Origin: Toxorhynchites rutilus septentrionalis
Lineage: Eukaryota; Arthropoda; Insecta; Diptera; Culicidae
Direction: 5' to 3'
Assembly: GCF_029784135.1 (NCBI RefSeq)
Contig: NC_073746.1
Span: 142,666,556-142,730,555, forward strand
DNA: 64,000 bases
How positions within the stretch are numbered: position 1 is the first letter of the stretch; each line of letters opens with the position of its first letter. The translations under genes and the position numbers were made by a program. The notes under the pieces were generated by a model. The model was not told the DNA's origin. It worked only from the letters and a program-made list of their open reading frames with translations, and searched no databases. Shown here piece after piece: positions 49,041 through 60,010 of this stretch.

Positions 49041-49082
49041 GTAGTCCCACGTCAACCTTGCGGTTATATCATAGATATAACC
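49041..49082 (-). repeat. terminal hairpin module
   Basis: Minus strand: GGTTATATC-TAT-GATATAACC (perfect 9 bp stem), spacer GCAAGG, then TTGACGTGGGACTAC. Confidence 0.75.
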
Positions 49083-49089
49083 CTCCCAT

Positions 49090-50525
49090 TTTTATTAAAT
49101 CGTTTATTTTTACAGGCTCAGTTACATAAGTTTAAAGGAGCCAAACTCCTATCTGTATAGTTACAAGTATATATAAACATTTTTCATTAATTCTAATGTT
49201 AATGAAGTAGAGAACCGATTACTCGCGGTTAGCTCGAGTTTAGAAGGGTGACATTTTTTTTCAGGAAAAGGATGGGATATAAGGATATGTTGACAATGTT
49301 CAGACTCACATTCGCACTCACATTCATCATACTCAATTCTTAAGCCTATCTTATATCTAATATGTATTTACATTTCACCTTATTCTATTGTTAGTAAGAA
49401 GGGATTTTATTTCTCGTGAAGGAAAAGGAAAAGGAGAATATAAGGATATAAGGACAATCACACACGAAGATCGATAGCTTTTAGGAAGACATATATTTGG
49501 GACATGTAATCAAGGTCTAACCGAGCCAACAAATCTCTTACCGGCACATTGGGCTGCCTTCCTCTAGCCCGAAGAGAGTTTTCTAAATTCGATCTGGCAA
49601 CAAGATACTCCTCGCACGACCAAACAACGTGTTCGATGTCGTGGTAACCTTGGCCACAAGCACAGATATTGCCATCGGCAAGATTAAAACGAAAGAGTAG
49701 CGCGTCTAACGAACAGTGATTGGACATGAGTCGAAAAAAGGTGCGAATAAAGTCCCGAAGTCCAGACTTTTGAACCATGGTTTGAGGCTAACCTTAGAGA
49801 TAATCGAGTGAAGCCACCGACCCAATTCATCTTCGTTCCACTTACGTTGCCAGTTAGCGATGGTATTTTTATGGACTAAAGAATAAAATTCATTGAAGGC
49901 GATTTGACGCTGATAAATATCGTCTTCAATTGCACCTACCTTTGCCAATGAGTCAGCCCTCTCATTACACGGAATTGAGCACACGGAACAAAGGTAATGA
50001 CATAACAGCGTCTGGTTAAAGCACTCAAAATTTCTCGTATTCTCTCAAAGAAATATGGCGAGTGCTTTTCCGGCCTCACTGAACGGATAGCTTCGACAGA
50101 GCTAAGACTATCCGTTACAATGTACAGTGTTCAACAGGTCGTGAGGCGACGCTGTCCAGCGCCCAATGTATTGCTGCCAATTCAGCAATATACACTGAGC
50201 AAGGATTCTGAAGACTGTGGGAGGTGCTAAAAATTTCGTTGAACACTCCAAATCCTGTGGACTCATTCATAGAGGACCCATCAGTAAAGTACATATTATC
50301 ACAATTGACACGCCCATACTTTGCATTGAAGATCGTAGGAACGATCCCCGATCGATGATAATCTCCATGGATTTTCTCCTTCATGAACAGATCAAAATGT
50401 ACAGAGGAATTGATGTAGTCAGGAAAACAAACACGGTTGGGAATATACGAAGAAGGATCAACCTGCATGGAGATGAAAGGACATGATGTATTAACAATTA
50501 GTTTTTTTTTTTGGTCATAACACAT
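49090..50525 (-). pseudogene. LINE 3' end: RNase H domain and Cys-rich tail
   Basis: The minus strand, over three frames, encodes the end of an RNase H-bearing LINE ORF2 (I/LOA-like). RNase H: YFTDGSSMNESTGFG (first Asp), YIAELAAIHWALD (Glu), IVTDSLSSVEAI (Asp), and the closing NERADSLAKVGA (Asp). A thumb-like region follows with RTFFRLMSNHCSLDALLFRF, then the zinc-knuckle block CACGQGYHDIEHVVWSC and ARLDLDYMSQIY. Frameshifts near 50115, 49990 and 49770; the RT and endonuclease are absent (5' truncation). The 3'UTR has GTAACCGATTACTC-like text. A second copy is at 59150-60010. Confidence 0.85.
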
Positions 50526-50695
50526 TCCCAGCTGTATTTGACAATGTGGAAGATAGGTAAGAATCTCATCTCTCGGATTCTACAGCAAACTCGAATTGGA
50601 ACGTTTTTGTAGTTGTAAACTAAAGAAAAAGTTGATGAAGAGAAATCGATCATGTCACTTACACCCCTTTCCTTCTGAGCCCTTCAAATATTAAG
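50490..50695. repeat. partial copy of the 484-752 MITE
   Basis: Shares TTTGGTCATAAC, ACAATGTGGAAGATAGGTA, AATTGGAACGTTTTTGTA and CACTTACACCCCTTTC. Missing one terminus. Confidence 0.65.
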
Positions 50696-50699
50696 TTTG

Positions 50700-51464
50700 C
50701 CTGAGATGTTCTATTTCACCGCCGTCCTTACCAAATATTTCAACATTCGTTTATCACTTGCTCGAGCGCAAAAACATCGACTCATTGGATAGTATGAAAA
50801 AAATCTTGCTCAGTTTTTTACAAGAAACCAAACAGGTTCTGGGAATTTGAATTTTTCTTTAAACTGCGTGGAAGATCGTTTCAGCATCACCTTACGCTGT
50901 GTAAACTAGGCATAAGAATTAACCAATGAATCTCTTGGAAAAAAAAGGCTACGCAAAGAAATTCGATGCCTGAATGTTACATTGATTAATGCGAATTAAC
51001 CCAGTTTTGAAGCAAACCGTCACGGACGATGAAATAGGGTAAAATACAGGTAAAGTGATGTAAACCACCACAAATCACTTCGAAGCCTTGGCGCAAAAAA
51101 AATCAAAAGTTATGCAATGTATGGTGGACAGAGTTATCACATTGAATTCTGTAGAATTTTCTGAAAAAATCTTTATATCTGTAGTTTTAGCAGAGAAAAA
51201 ATCTGTATAAAAAAACTAACGAACTAAAATCTGTATAAAAAAACTAACCAAAAAAAAAATTAAAAGAAAGATGGTGATTTGTGATAGTCAAGTAGATTTT
51301 CGCAAAAGGCGCCATCTAGACGTCAACCTTATGAACTTTTCAGTCGAACTGTTACACTTAAGTGCTGATTTTATCAAATTCCTTTCAAAAACCCTATTCA
51401 ATTTGAACGAGGAAAGTGTCACCCATATCTCGGTGACGGGGCGACGAACGTGTTGAAGTCGTTT
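50700..51464. other. non-coding intron sequence
   Basis: Nothing recognised except short AAAATCTGTATAAAAAAACT duplications near 51190-51245. Confidence 0.45.
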
Positions 51465-51475
51465 CAATACAACAA

Positions 51476-51619
51476 CAAAAAATTGTCTGTATTATAGTGA
51501 CATTCAACACTTTTGGCTGGTTCATCACTTTACTTCCATTTTTGGAAGAATGTCGGGAGAATTGAACTCGTGACCTACGTGACCTAGGTACGAATGCTAC
51601 CACTACGCCAGATCACCTA
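51476..51619 (-). mobile_element. second-family tRNA-derived SINE
   Basis: Sister of 22847-23000: ACCACTACGCCAGATC (inverse A box), GAATTGAACTCGTGAC (inverse B box), CTTCCATTTTTGGAAGAATG. Target duplication CAATACAACAA at 51465-51475 and 51620-51630. Confidence 0.85.
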
Positions 51620-51756
51620 CAATACAACAAAATATACCATTAAAAGATTTCCTTATAATCCTCTAAATTGTATGATGTTTATACATGGTTTTGTTGAACC
51701 TATGCCTTCGTGCCTCGAATCTCAATCTAACAAATGAAAAAATTATACAGTGATAG

Positions 51757-51780
51757 ACATTCGTTTAGCCGCACTTGAAA
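51757..51780 (+). repeat. Tc1-like terminal inverted repeat remnant
   Basis: ACAGTGATAGACATTCGTTTAG is the inverse of 57630-57652 (CTAAACGAATGTCTACCACTGT). An orphan end, cut by the H2A-bearing repeat starting at 51782. Confidence 0.6.
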
Positions 51781-51964
51781 AAAAAAAGACGGGTGGGTAA
51801 TGCCGGGGACATAACCGGAGTGACGTAGGACTATACAAAGGGGACAGCTTTTATTAAATAAATATTTTCAATATATTGTTTTATTTTCTTCTCCTACGTG
51901 AATACTTACCTATCTACCTGAAAAATGGATTAGTTTACTGTTTACTGTTTATGAGTATGTTGAT

Positions 51965-51980
51965 GGTTCTGAAAAGAACC
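51965..51980 (-). terminator. perfect histone-type 3' stem-loop
   Basis: Minus strand GGTTCTTTTCAGAACC: six perfect pairs, TTTC loop, flanked by AAA upstream and ATCA downstream. This exactly fits the replication-dependent histone mRNA consensus. It lies downstream of the H2A pseudogene on the same strand. Confidence 0.85.
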
Positions 51981-52129
51981 TTTGGTGTTGTGTTTTTGTT
52001 ATCACTCGATATTCCCATCTTGTTCGGTTAAACCTTCCTGTTTAGCTATTGCGTTTGCCACTCGCCACAGCTTTCACAGTTGGAAAATTTCTTCCCATCC
52101 AGCTTGTGACATATTGTTCAGTAAATTAC

Positions 52130-52455
52130 ATTTAATGCGACGTGCCGGAGAAACACTTTGCCACTCACTGAAACTAATTGTTGCCTTGATGAGCGCCAAA
52201 CCGAAGCTGCTCTGTTCTTGATGCGGGTTTTCTGATTGTCGTGAGCACCTTTGCAAGCCAACTCGAACACTCCGACGGCCGAAACTCTATAATCGCTGTT
52301 AGGTATACTGGTGCTCCGGCACCAATCCGTTCGGCCTAGTTACCCTTGCGGAGCAATCAGTTAATGCGACCAACAGGGAACTGGAGACCTGCACGGTTCG
52401 AGTGAGACTTTGCCTTTCCCTTAACTTGTCCTCCTTTGTCACGTCCACGATGTCG
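52130..52455 (-). pseudogene. histone H2A pseudogene, copy 3 (best preserved)
   Basis: Minus-strand reading: [30 protein letters not shown], stop, LLRKGN, stop, AERIGAGAPVYLTAIIEF, then after a frameshift FELACKGAHDNQKTRIKN. In order these are the N-tail, alpha-1, loop 1, alpha-2 and the acidic-patch region of canonical H2A (family: [32 protein letters not shown]). Two stops and a frameshift disable it. Its loop 1 segment, absent from the other copies, shows a full H2A gene was captured, and its own stem-loop lies 150 bp downstream. Probably derived from a host replication-dependent H2A gene. Confidence 0.92.
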
Positions 52456-52859
52456 ATGCCGTACAACCACACGGGTTTACGGTTTGAAAGAAAATAAGAT
52501 ATTTTTTGGGGTCCGCGTGTTTTACACTCTAGCGGTACACACTCACAGGATAGAGACAAATCGGCAGACTCAGCCAGAGGAGCGAGAACGAATGACCTTT
52601 GGGTTAAAGTCCCTTCAAAAAACAGGAAGTGGGTTATATCTATGGTATAACCGCAAGGGTGACGTAGGACTATCGTTGATTTAGAGATCATTTGTTTGAA
52701 GTTGAATCTAAATCCATTCTGAATGAATGAATAAATGAATATTTGGGAGACTTCGAAAACGAGAGCGTTACGTTGGAGGCACAAGGTTTTATGCATCCAA
52801 TATAGGATACGAAAAACCTTGTTCTGAAGAATAATCTTCAGAAGCTAACCTGCTAACTG

Positions 52860-53990
52860 TACTTGATTGACAAATCACAAACCTAAATGTATTATATGGA
52901 TATTTTATGGATAGATAACATTAAAATAAACTCTTTCACATGAATGTAATTTTAAATTCCCAGAGGAACTGGCTGATTATTTTCAGTAACGATTAGATAT
53001 TTCCACATTTTCCTCGATACTGGAAGCCCACCAGTGGTTAATACTAACTCGATAACCACCTGTTAATAGTACTTGATTGAAAAATATTTGGTCACAGTGT
53101 TACATGAATAGAAAACATTCAAATAAACTCTTTCACATGAATGTATTTTTAAATTCCCAGAGGAACTGGCTGATTATTTCTCCGGCAATGATTAGATCTT
53201 TCCGGAACTTTCTCGATGCTGAATGGCATCCAAACGGAAAGAATTCTGCGCGTGTATGTGTCGATCCTTCGCCGTCCACCTCCTCCAGCACGTTAGGCAA
53301 CGATGTTGTCTTGTCGATGTCCTCACGAAAAATGAATGTGTCTCACCACCAGAATATCGCTTAAGTATGCTTTTTATGTGTGATTGAATCGAGAGAAGGT
53401 GTGGTTTAGGATGGCAATTTGGAAGGCAAACTAGAGAGGAATGAACTCTCTGAGCTCGGAACTTTCGGCGACTGAGCAATAATCGATTGCAGGCGCATAC
53501 AATATTGGATACGGAAATATCCTACTGATGGGGAAGAAAAATCTTCAGAAGCCATCCTGTTAATTGCGATTGATTGAAAAATCACAAAACCAAATGTATT
53601 TGGTCACAGTGTTACATGAATAGAAAACATTCAAATAAACTCTTTCACATGAATGTAATTTTAAATTCCCAGAGGAACTGGCAGATTATTTTCAGTAACG
53701 ATTAGATATTTCCACATTTTCCTCGATACTGGAAGCCCACCAGTGGTTTATGCTAACTCGATAACCATCTGTTAATAGTACTTGATTGAAACATATTTGA
53801 TCACAGTGTTACATGGATAGAAAACATTCAAATAAACTCTTTCACATGTATTTTTAAATTCCCAGAGGAACTGGCAGATTATTTTCCGGTTCTTTCTCGA
53901 TGCTGAATGGCATCCAAACGGAAAGAATTCCGCGCGTGTATGTGTGTGTGTGTGTGTAGCGGCTGCTTCGAGATCTTCCCGGGGAACCGT
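52860..53990. repeat. four-fold repeat of a 150-200 bp module, with (GT)n
   Basis: The words AACTCTTTCACATGAATGTA and TTAAATTCCCAGAGGAACTGG recur at about 52935, 53115, 53640 and 53840. Each is followed by CTGGCTGATTATTT or CTGGCAGATTATTT, and two continue into GATGCTGAATGGCATCCAAA. A (GT)n lies at 53939-53957. This looks like two rounds of duplication: a pair, then the pair again. Confidence 0.75.
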
Positions 53991-54119
53991 TTGTGGCATC
54001 ACTCTCCTCCTGATGGATTCATGTCTAGCCTAAGGTGCACAAACAGGCTCTTGGTGACACCGCTCATCAGCGCTTTCATGATAAACGAAGAGCTTCACCA
54101 CAACAGCGACAACATGCTC

Positions 54120-54200
54120 CAATCGCTGTTCAATTAGAACTGAGTAAGATTTCCGAGCGGCGCTCGCTTATATACCGATTGGTGATTTCAATAGCCTGTT
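54120..54200 (-). promoter_or_regulatory. possible TATA-type promoter remnant
   Basis: Minus strand: CACCAATCGG then TATATAAG, and about 30 bp on TCAGTTC, the CCAAT/TATA/Inr order of an insect histone promoter. It lies next to H2A-bearing repeats. No intact gene follows it. Confidence 0.35.
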
Positions 54201-54546
54201 TTGAAAGCAATTTTAAGACTATTGAAACAAGTTTTTGGATCAAAAAGTAACAAGTATAGAACGCGTAGACATTTTATCTTTCGAATGAAGTGTTTATCAT
54301 ACCTTTTCTTTCAGTTGTTTAGGAGCTATTAACGCTCAAAATCTCGGTCTCCGGCGTAACGCTTTCGTTTTCGAAACATTGATTTTACACCCCGGTATAG
54401 AAATGAAAGACGTAGTCCTACGTCAACAAGAACAAGAGCAGCGAGTCCAACGAGACGAACGAATGAGCGTTAAAAGGGAGCGATGGCAAAAAAAAAACAT
54501 TCATCACGATTTGTTCGCTCGTTGGATTCACTTGCAGGCTAAAAAG

Positions 54547-54562
54547 GGTCCTTTTCAGGATC
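54547..54562 (+). terminator. histone-type 3' stem-loop, plus strand
   Basis: GGTCCTTTTCAGGATC, identical to 5044-5059. Confidence 0.6.
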
Positions 54563-55156
54563 ACAAAATTATCTTCAATCTAAAGAGTTTATTGTTTTGT
54601 TATCACTCGATATCCCCATCTTGTTCGGCTAAACCTTCCTGTTTAGCGATTTGTTGCCACTCGCCACAGCTTTCACAGTTGGAAAATTTCTTCCCATCCA
54701 GCTTTGTGACATGTTGTACAGTAAATTACATTCAATGCGACGTGCCGAAGTGCCACTCAGTGTCGCATTGGAAGCGATTTTAACCTGTAATTGAACATTT
54801 GCGATGACAGTGGTACAGTGTCGACATTCAATGTGGGGTCATAATTTGGATCTCTATGTTTACAAAAATGCCCAACTAAATAAGTCGCATTACATGTCCG
54901 TCCAATTAGCTAAATGTCGAACTAATTGTAAATTACTGTACTTTCAATATGGAAACAATTTAAGAATTGGTGAAAATTGAATAATCAGGAAAGTCCCCAA
55001 CTATCAATAAGCCCAGAACAACTGCCAAATTCACATACTCATCAGATCCTGGCAAACAAAATATGAAAAAATCAATTTGTGTTTTATTATTATTTTGGAT
55101 AATGTTTTAGAAAGCATTGAACTGTATTTCCTAAACTCTTTTTTGGAAGGTTTAAT

Positions 55157-55616
55157 GGCCCTGAAAAGCGCCTTGTTTTATGGAATGGTTCCAATTCAGA
55201 AAACTTTGTACTCGTGGTTTTGAAAAAAAACCATTTCGAACGCCCTCGATGCCGCCTTGTTCTGGATTTGCCACCAAAGCAGTTTGTATAAAGAACAAAC
55301 TTTCTTCTACTACCTACTGCCGTTTTGCGATTGCGTTTGCCACTCGCAACTCGCTGCAACTGCCTGTTGTTGTCTTGATGTCCACCGAACTGAATGTGTT
55401 CTGTTCTGATTGCGGGTTTTCTTATCGTCGCGAGCAGCTTTACCAGCCAACTCGATCACTTCGGCGGCCGAAACTATATAACGCCGGCTAGGTGGACTGG
55501 TGCACTGGTACTAACGCGCTCGGCCTAGCTACCCTCGCGGGGAACTCCAGATCAACACGGTTCGAGAGGGATTTTGCCTTTCCCTTCACTTTTCCTCCTT
55601 TACCATGTCCAGACAT
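55157..55616 (-). pseudogene. histone H2A pseudogene, copy 4
   Basis: ATG at 55616 reads MSGHGKGGKVKGKAKSLSNR, then a deletion removes the loop 1 part; VIELAGKAARDDKKTR follows in another frame (near 55430-55480). Stem-loop GGCGCTTTTCAGGGCC at 55172-55157 has one mismatch. Closely similar to copy 2 (5646-6104), sharing the same deletion, so both descend from one damaged master copy. Confidence 0.88.
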
Positions 55617-56289
55617 GGCTGCTTGGGTTGGTTTGTTGATGTGTTGTGATGCGAACCGATGCGGTGTACGGTTTGAATGAGAATGATCGTTACGGCAGCG
55701 GAGCGGGGATTTTTAAGCTGACTGGCTGGCTCGAGAATTACGCTTGTGTGAGACTGCCACCAATGTTTCGTTCATATTTTTCTTTTTCCTTTCCAATCGT
55801 GCTTCATTCTATTTCGCTGCTGCTCTGGTTGCCCGTTTTGGTCGGTACGATTTGAGGAGCACAAAATGGACCAATCAAAAATGGGCACATAGTGCTTTTG
55901 GACAATGCTTGATATTTCACAATTATTCAATTATTTATCTCAAGAAAAATGAAATGTTATTCGTTATGATAGATGCGTAGATATATTTCCTATCAATTGA
56001 TGCAAAAACCTTTGCGATCTATTAAGAAATGCTCGAGTTATAAGCGTTCCAAATCTTGCATTTTTTCCTACTTGTTCAGTGCCTAGATTTCCATTTCACC
56101 CCCTATATCTTCCGGTTAGACGTAGTCCTACGTCAAAAACTTGAGACACCTACAAAACAACTAGGAATGTTCTTTTTATCGGGATTCTTATTTGCTGTAG
56201 TGATAGTATATTTAAGTCACTTTTATTGAAAGGACGTGCGTCACAATCACACACACAAGGCAGCATCGGTGGATATAAACATTCAAGCG

Positions 56290-57490
56290 TCATTTTTTCC
56301 CGAGACATACGTTTAGCCGCAGAGCATAAAAATCGAGTTTTCGCATAATCATCAAGCAAGTGTTCTTTGAAAAAATACTTGGGAATGTTCAATTTACAAG
56401 ATAAATATTAGATGTGAAACGTAAGAAGTTGGTCAGATTAGTGATTTACGTAGAATTTAAAGGAATGGCGAAAGGTATTCTATTGACGGAAGAAGGGCGG
56501 AAAATAATAAAGATATTCATAAAAGTTTTCTAATCGCTAGATCGTAACAAAACTTGGTAGCTTGCCAGAAATATGGGATATAACGATCAGCAAATGGGAA
56601 CACCAAAATTACTTTGCGTCTTAAAGGTCGAATAAGACACGAAGTAACCAGGAAACGATGTCCTGCTCATACATTAAGGCAGAATCGGTTGTTCCAGTAG
56701 CGAAGAGGCTTATTGCGCGCATCTTGAATGGGTCACCAAACATGATGTGGAAGAAACCGAAACTGACCGCCACCCATAAGCAGAACCATCTCATGTTCGC
56801 CCGGCAATACATGGAATGGAAACTAGAATGAAGAAATGTTGTATTTTCCGGCGAAAAAAGTTCAATTTGGATTGTCCGGACTGTTACAGTTGCTATTGGT
56901 ACAATTTAAGTCAACGGCATGTCGTGAGATCGAAGCGAAACTTTGGGGCGGAAGTTTGACAGTGTGGGGAGCCGTTTCCTATCACAGCAAGCTTTCCATT
57001 TGTTTCATTTTCACCCGAATGACCTCCGAAAAGCATCTTCAATTACTGGAAGACGTTTCGATTGGCCATATTGAGAATAACGCTACCGAGGACGTCGTTT
57101 TTTCAGCAGGATTATGCATAGATCCACGTTTCCAAGCTATCGAAGGCATGGTTTGCCGAGAAGGACATTCCGTTTCTTGAATGACCTGCTGGCAGTCGAT
57201 CGCAATCCCATAGAGAACCTATGGAGAATCTTGGCCGAGATGGTCTAGGCAAACGGATGACAATTTGACAACATTTTCAGTCTCAAGGAATGTCAGGAAT
57301 GTTGGGCTATCAATATGGCAATACTTTAAAAACTGTCTGACTCGATGCCAAATCGAGTTTTCAAAGTGATCCGAAATGGAGGTGGACATATTAAATATTA
57401 GCTACCGATTGGACTCGAAATTTGCCGCACAAATGTTCTTTTATTGAAATTTTAGGATGCGGCTAAACGAATGTTCACCCTGATTCCACA
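56290..57490 (+). pseudogene. Tc1-like transposase, heavily frameshifted
   Basis: Between TIR-like words CGTTTAGCCGCAG (56303) and GCGGCTAAACGAATGTTCAC (57461). Plus-strand fragments in changing frames: KPKLTATHKQNHLMFARQYM, VVFSGEKKFNLDCPD (DEKKFNLDGPD in the family, so the catalytic Asp seems to be Gly), SLTVWGAVSYHSKL, LQLLEDV, WFAEKDIPFLE, NPIENLWRIL (catalytic Glu region) and a final KVIRNGGGHIKY-like end. A classic Tc1/Tc3-type DD34E enzyme by motif order; no functional frame remains. Confidence 0.85.
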
Positions 57491-58229
57491 TATTTGAATT
57501 ACTTAGAAAACAAAAAGGGAATTTATACTTTTTTTAGAATGAATTCGATGAAAATTAACAATAATCATCTTTTGTGAGCAAAAATAAGAATTGACTTATT
57601 TTTAAAAATATTGAGGAAAAATAGGGTGCTAAACGAATGTCTACCACTGTATATGGTTCAAGATATCTGCATGACTCAACGAAAAAAGACCAAAGTTCAT
57701 TAGTAAGAAGGTAGATAAAAAATGCACTGTAAAATATTTAATATTCAAAATTGAATTTTTGAGAAAATTATGAAACTTCTGTATCTTTGCTGAAAATCTG
57801 TAATTCTGTATATACAAATTCTGTACCTCAAATCTGGCGAAAAATCTGTAAAATAAAGAATAATCTGTATATGTGGCAACCAAGGATACCCGGACAGTCC
57901 CGGACAGTTCAGCGACAGCTGGTGGAGCAGGGGCTAGGCGGAAGGTCCCGTTGCTGACGCCGAAGCATCTGCACGCGAGGCTGAAGTTGTCGAGACTTCT
58001 ACAGTCCCGACAACTCGGTTTAAAGGTCAACTTGCTACACCCAAACCAGCGTTGGCTGAACACTTTTCATCGTTGGCAGAAATAATGCTATTTCGTGTGC
58101 TGGGGGGTCAAATGCGCAAATAATGAGCTGTTTTAAAAGCTCAAAAAAATTGTATGTATGGGAGCAGACATCTCTTTCATTTTTCTTTTTCTATTTCATT
58201 TCGGATTCCATTCCGGAAAAAGTCCATAC
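57491..58229. other. non-coding; repeat edge near 57622-57652
   Basis: 57630-57652 is a second Tc1-like TIR end. 57780-57880 shares CTGTAATTCTGTATATACA and ATATGTGGCAACC with 39350-39425. The GC-richer 57880-58080 shows no recognisable protein. Confidence 0.5.
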
Positions 58230-58612
58230 GACGTCAATGGGGATCTAACCAAAGCAAAGCTATTTCACATGATCACGCTATCCATTTAACTACTAGTGCT
58301 GTTGTATAAAAATGTGATAATATTACACCTCATCATAAAATGAAGTTAGAAAGTGTTTTCTAAGAGGATTAAGAAGAACATGAACGTTAATATATATCTT
58401 TCTCTGTCTGGGCCATGTATTTGGCAAACTATACGAAAAGTTTTCATATGCTTTCATTTCAATTTGTTTCCTGTTTTGCTCGCTCATATTGGATCTAGCA
58501 TATGCATTATACAAATGATATACACGTATTGGGGAATAGAGCATTTTCTGTTATTTTTCGGCTCATTTAATGTAATAAATCGGGATGCCATAACATGTGC
58601 TAAAATATAACT
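58230..58612 (+). repeat. dispersed repeat, partner of 3134-3570
   Basis: Homologous to the minus strand of 3134-3570. Contains an 85-codon frame at 58353 that is shared in part, so it may once have been coding or simply share descent. Confidence 0.5.
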
Positions 58613-58800
58613 TTGGTTGTAACTGTATCCAATTCTTCTTCAGCTTCTCCGACATCAATACCAACGTAAACATCCTCAGGCTTCAAGGTCAGCAAATTAG
58701 CGAATCGTTACACGTAGCTCTCCAAACATAAGTTACCCAACATGATCAACAACGTTCTTGTCTCATTATTTAGTTCGCAAAATTGAGAACTTTCTGATTG
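58613..58800 (-). pseudogene. second copy of the 38899-39144 coding relic
   Basis: Shares CAACGTAAACATCCTCA, GTTACCCAACATGATCAACA and flanking text with 39000-39180, with deletions. Function unknown. Confidence 0.45.
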
Positions 58801-59149
58801 AAAAGTGCGATATAAGTGATTGATGAGCGGTAGAACATAATTTAAAAACAGGCCAACGATTTACTGTATGGTCTTAAATTCAGCAGAACGTTTTGGATTG
58901 TTTGACAAATAACTGTAAATATCACGCATAAGTTCTTCTATGTATAGTGGAATTTTTCTCACAAGCATAGCTAACGCATGAAATCGATTCTTATTTGAAA
59001 CTTGCAAGATACTGTATAAGTTGTGTTACGTGAACCAACTTGTTATAAGAATGACTTATATTTTAGTAAAAAGGGAAGATTGTTGTAATTTGTATTAATA
59101 ATTATTATTCACACTTGATTTTTACTGAATTTTATGTCTATTTATTGAT
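58801..59149. other. non-coding intron sequence
   Basis: Nothing recognised. Confidence 0.5.
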
Positions 59150-60010
59150 GGGAAAATGAGTTTACTCACATGTTTCCTTAATTCTATGGTTAATAAAATA
59201 GGAAACCGATTACTCGAGGTCGACTCGAGTTTGAAAGGGTGACACATTTTCATTAGGAAAAAGGATGGGATGTGAAGAGATTGTAACAAAGGTCACACTA
59301 ACACTCCCATCCACATTCTCATTAACGCTCACACTTCACACTCAATTCTTAAAACTCTCCTTACATCTAATATGTATTTACAATTTAACTTCTTCTAATG
59401 TTAGTAAGAATAGACCCGATAGTTCGCGAAGGACGAAAAGGAGGGGAAAAGGGTGTAACAACAATCACACTCGAAGATCGATAGCTTCAAGGAAAACATA
59501 TATTTGGGACATGTAATCAAGGTCTAACCGAGCCAACACATCTCTCACCGGCACATTGGGCTGTTTTCCTCGGGCCAGAAGGGAGTTGTCTAAATTCGAT
59601 TTAGCGACAAGATACAACTCGCACGACCAAACAACGTGTTCGACTTCGTGGTAACCATGGCCACGAATGCAGAGGTTTCTGTCGGCAAGATTAAAACGAA
59701 AAAGTAGCGCGTCTAACGAACAGTGATTGAACATGAGTCGGTAGAAGGTGCGACTTAAGCTCAGAATTTTTTGAACCATGGTTTGAAGCTAACCTTAGGG
59801 ATAATTGAGTGGAGCCATCGGCCCAATTCATCTTCGTTCCATTTGCGTTGCCAGTTAGCGATAGTATTTTTATGGAGTAAAATTCATTGAAGGCGATTCG
59901 ACGCTGATAAATGTCGTCTTCAATCGCACCCACCTTTGCCAATGAGTCAGCCCTCTCATTACCGGGAATTGAGCGATGTGAAGGGACCCAGACAATACAT
60001 GGATTTCACG
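59150..60010 (-). pseudogene. LINE 3' end, second RNase H copy
   Basis: Minus-strand homologue of 49090-50000: WVPSHRSIPGNERADSLAKV (end of RNase H with the catalytic His/Asp region), then DIYQRRIAFNEFYS, SLSRTFYRLMFNHCSLDALL, CIRGHGYHEVEHVVWSC and DYMSQIYVFLEAID. Shorter at the 5' side and with frameshifts near 59780 and 59870. The 3'UTR (59150-59450) carries the GATTACTCGAGG word. Confidence 0.85.

Larger units (their letters stand above)
47500..49082. mobile_element. TIR-like element with 95 bp tandem array and terminal hairpin
   Basis: Left end TTGACGTGGGACTACGTC (about 47499), right end GTAGTCCCACGTCAACC followed by the hairpin 49062-49082. The left 300 bp is homologous, in inverse orientation, to the outer end of the H2A-bearing repeats (6320-6624, 55830-56135): AACCGGAGTATATGGGGGGT against AACCGGAAGATATAGGGGGT. 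The interior is a tandem array, without histone sequence. Confidence 0.65.
51790..52675. mobile_element. H2A-bearing repeat unit, third copy (compact)
   Basis: Begins as at 3640 (GACGGGTGGGTAATGCCGGG, GGAGTGACGTAGGACTATAC) and ends with hairpin GGTTATATC-TAT-GGTATAACC and GCAAGGGTGACGTAGGACTA. The compact arrangement (no tandem duplication, better-kept stem-loop) suggests it is nearest the ancestral form. Confidence 0.7.
54400..56135. mobile_element. H2A-bearing repeat unit, fourth copy
   Basis: Starts AAAGACGTAGTCCTACGTCA (54409) and ends GACGTAGTCCTACGTCA (56119-56135). Nearly collinear with 4940-6624 and of high identity, including the plus-strand stem-loop 54547-54562 and the upstream region 55617-56135. 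Confidence 0.75.

Noticed and set aside
54035..54137. Possible histone H2B remnant (VHKQALGDT against VLKQVHPDTG)
   Set aside because: Only about ten residues can be aligned, with frameshift assumptions. Tempting because of the nearby H2A copies, but not adequate to call.
57641..58063. 140-codon minus-strand frame
   Set aside because: No motif; it overlaps repeat text shared with 39350-39425 and a Tc1-like end.
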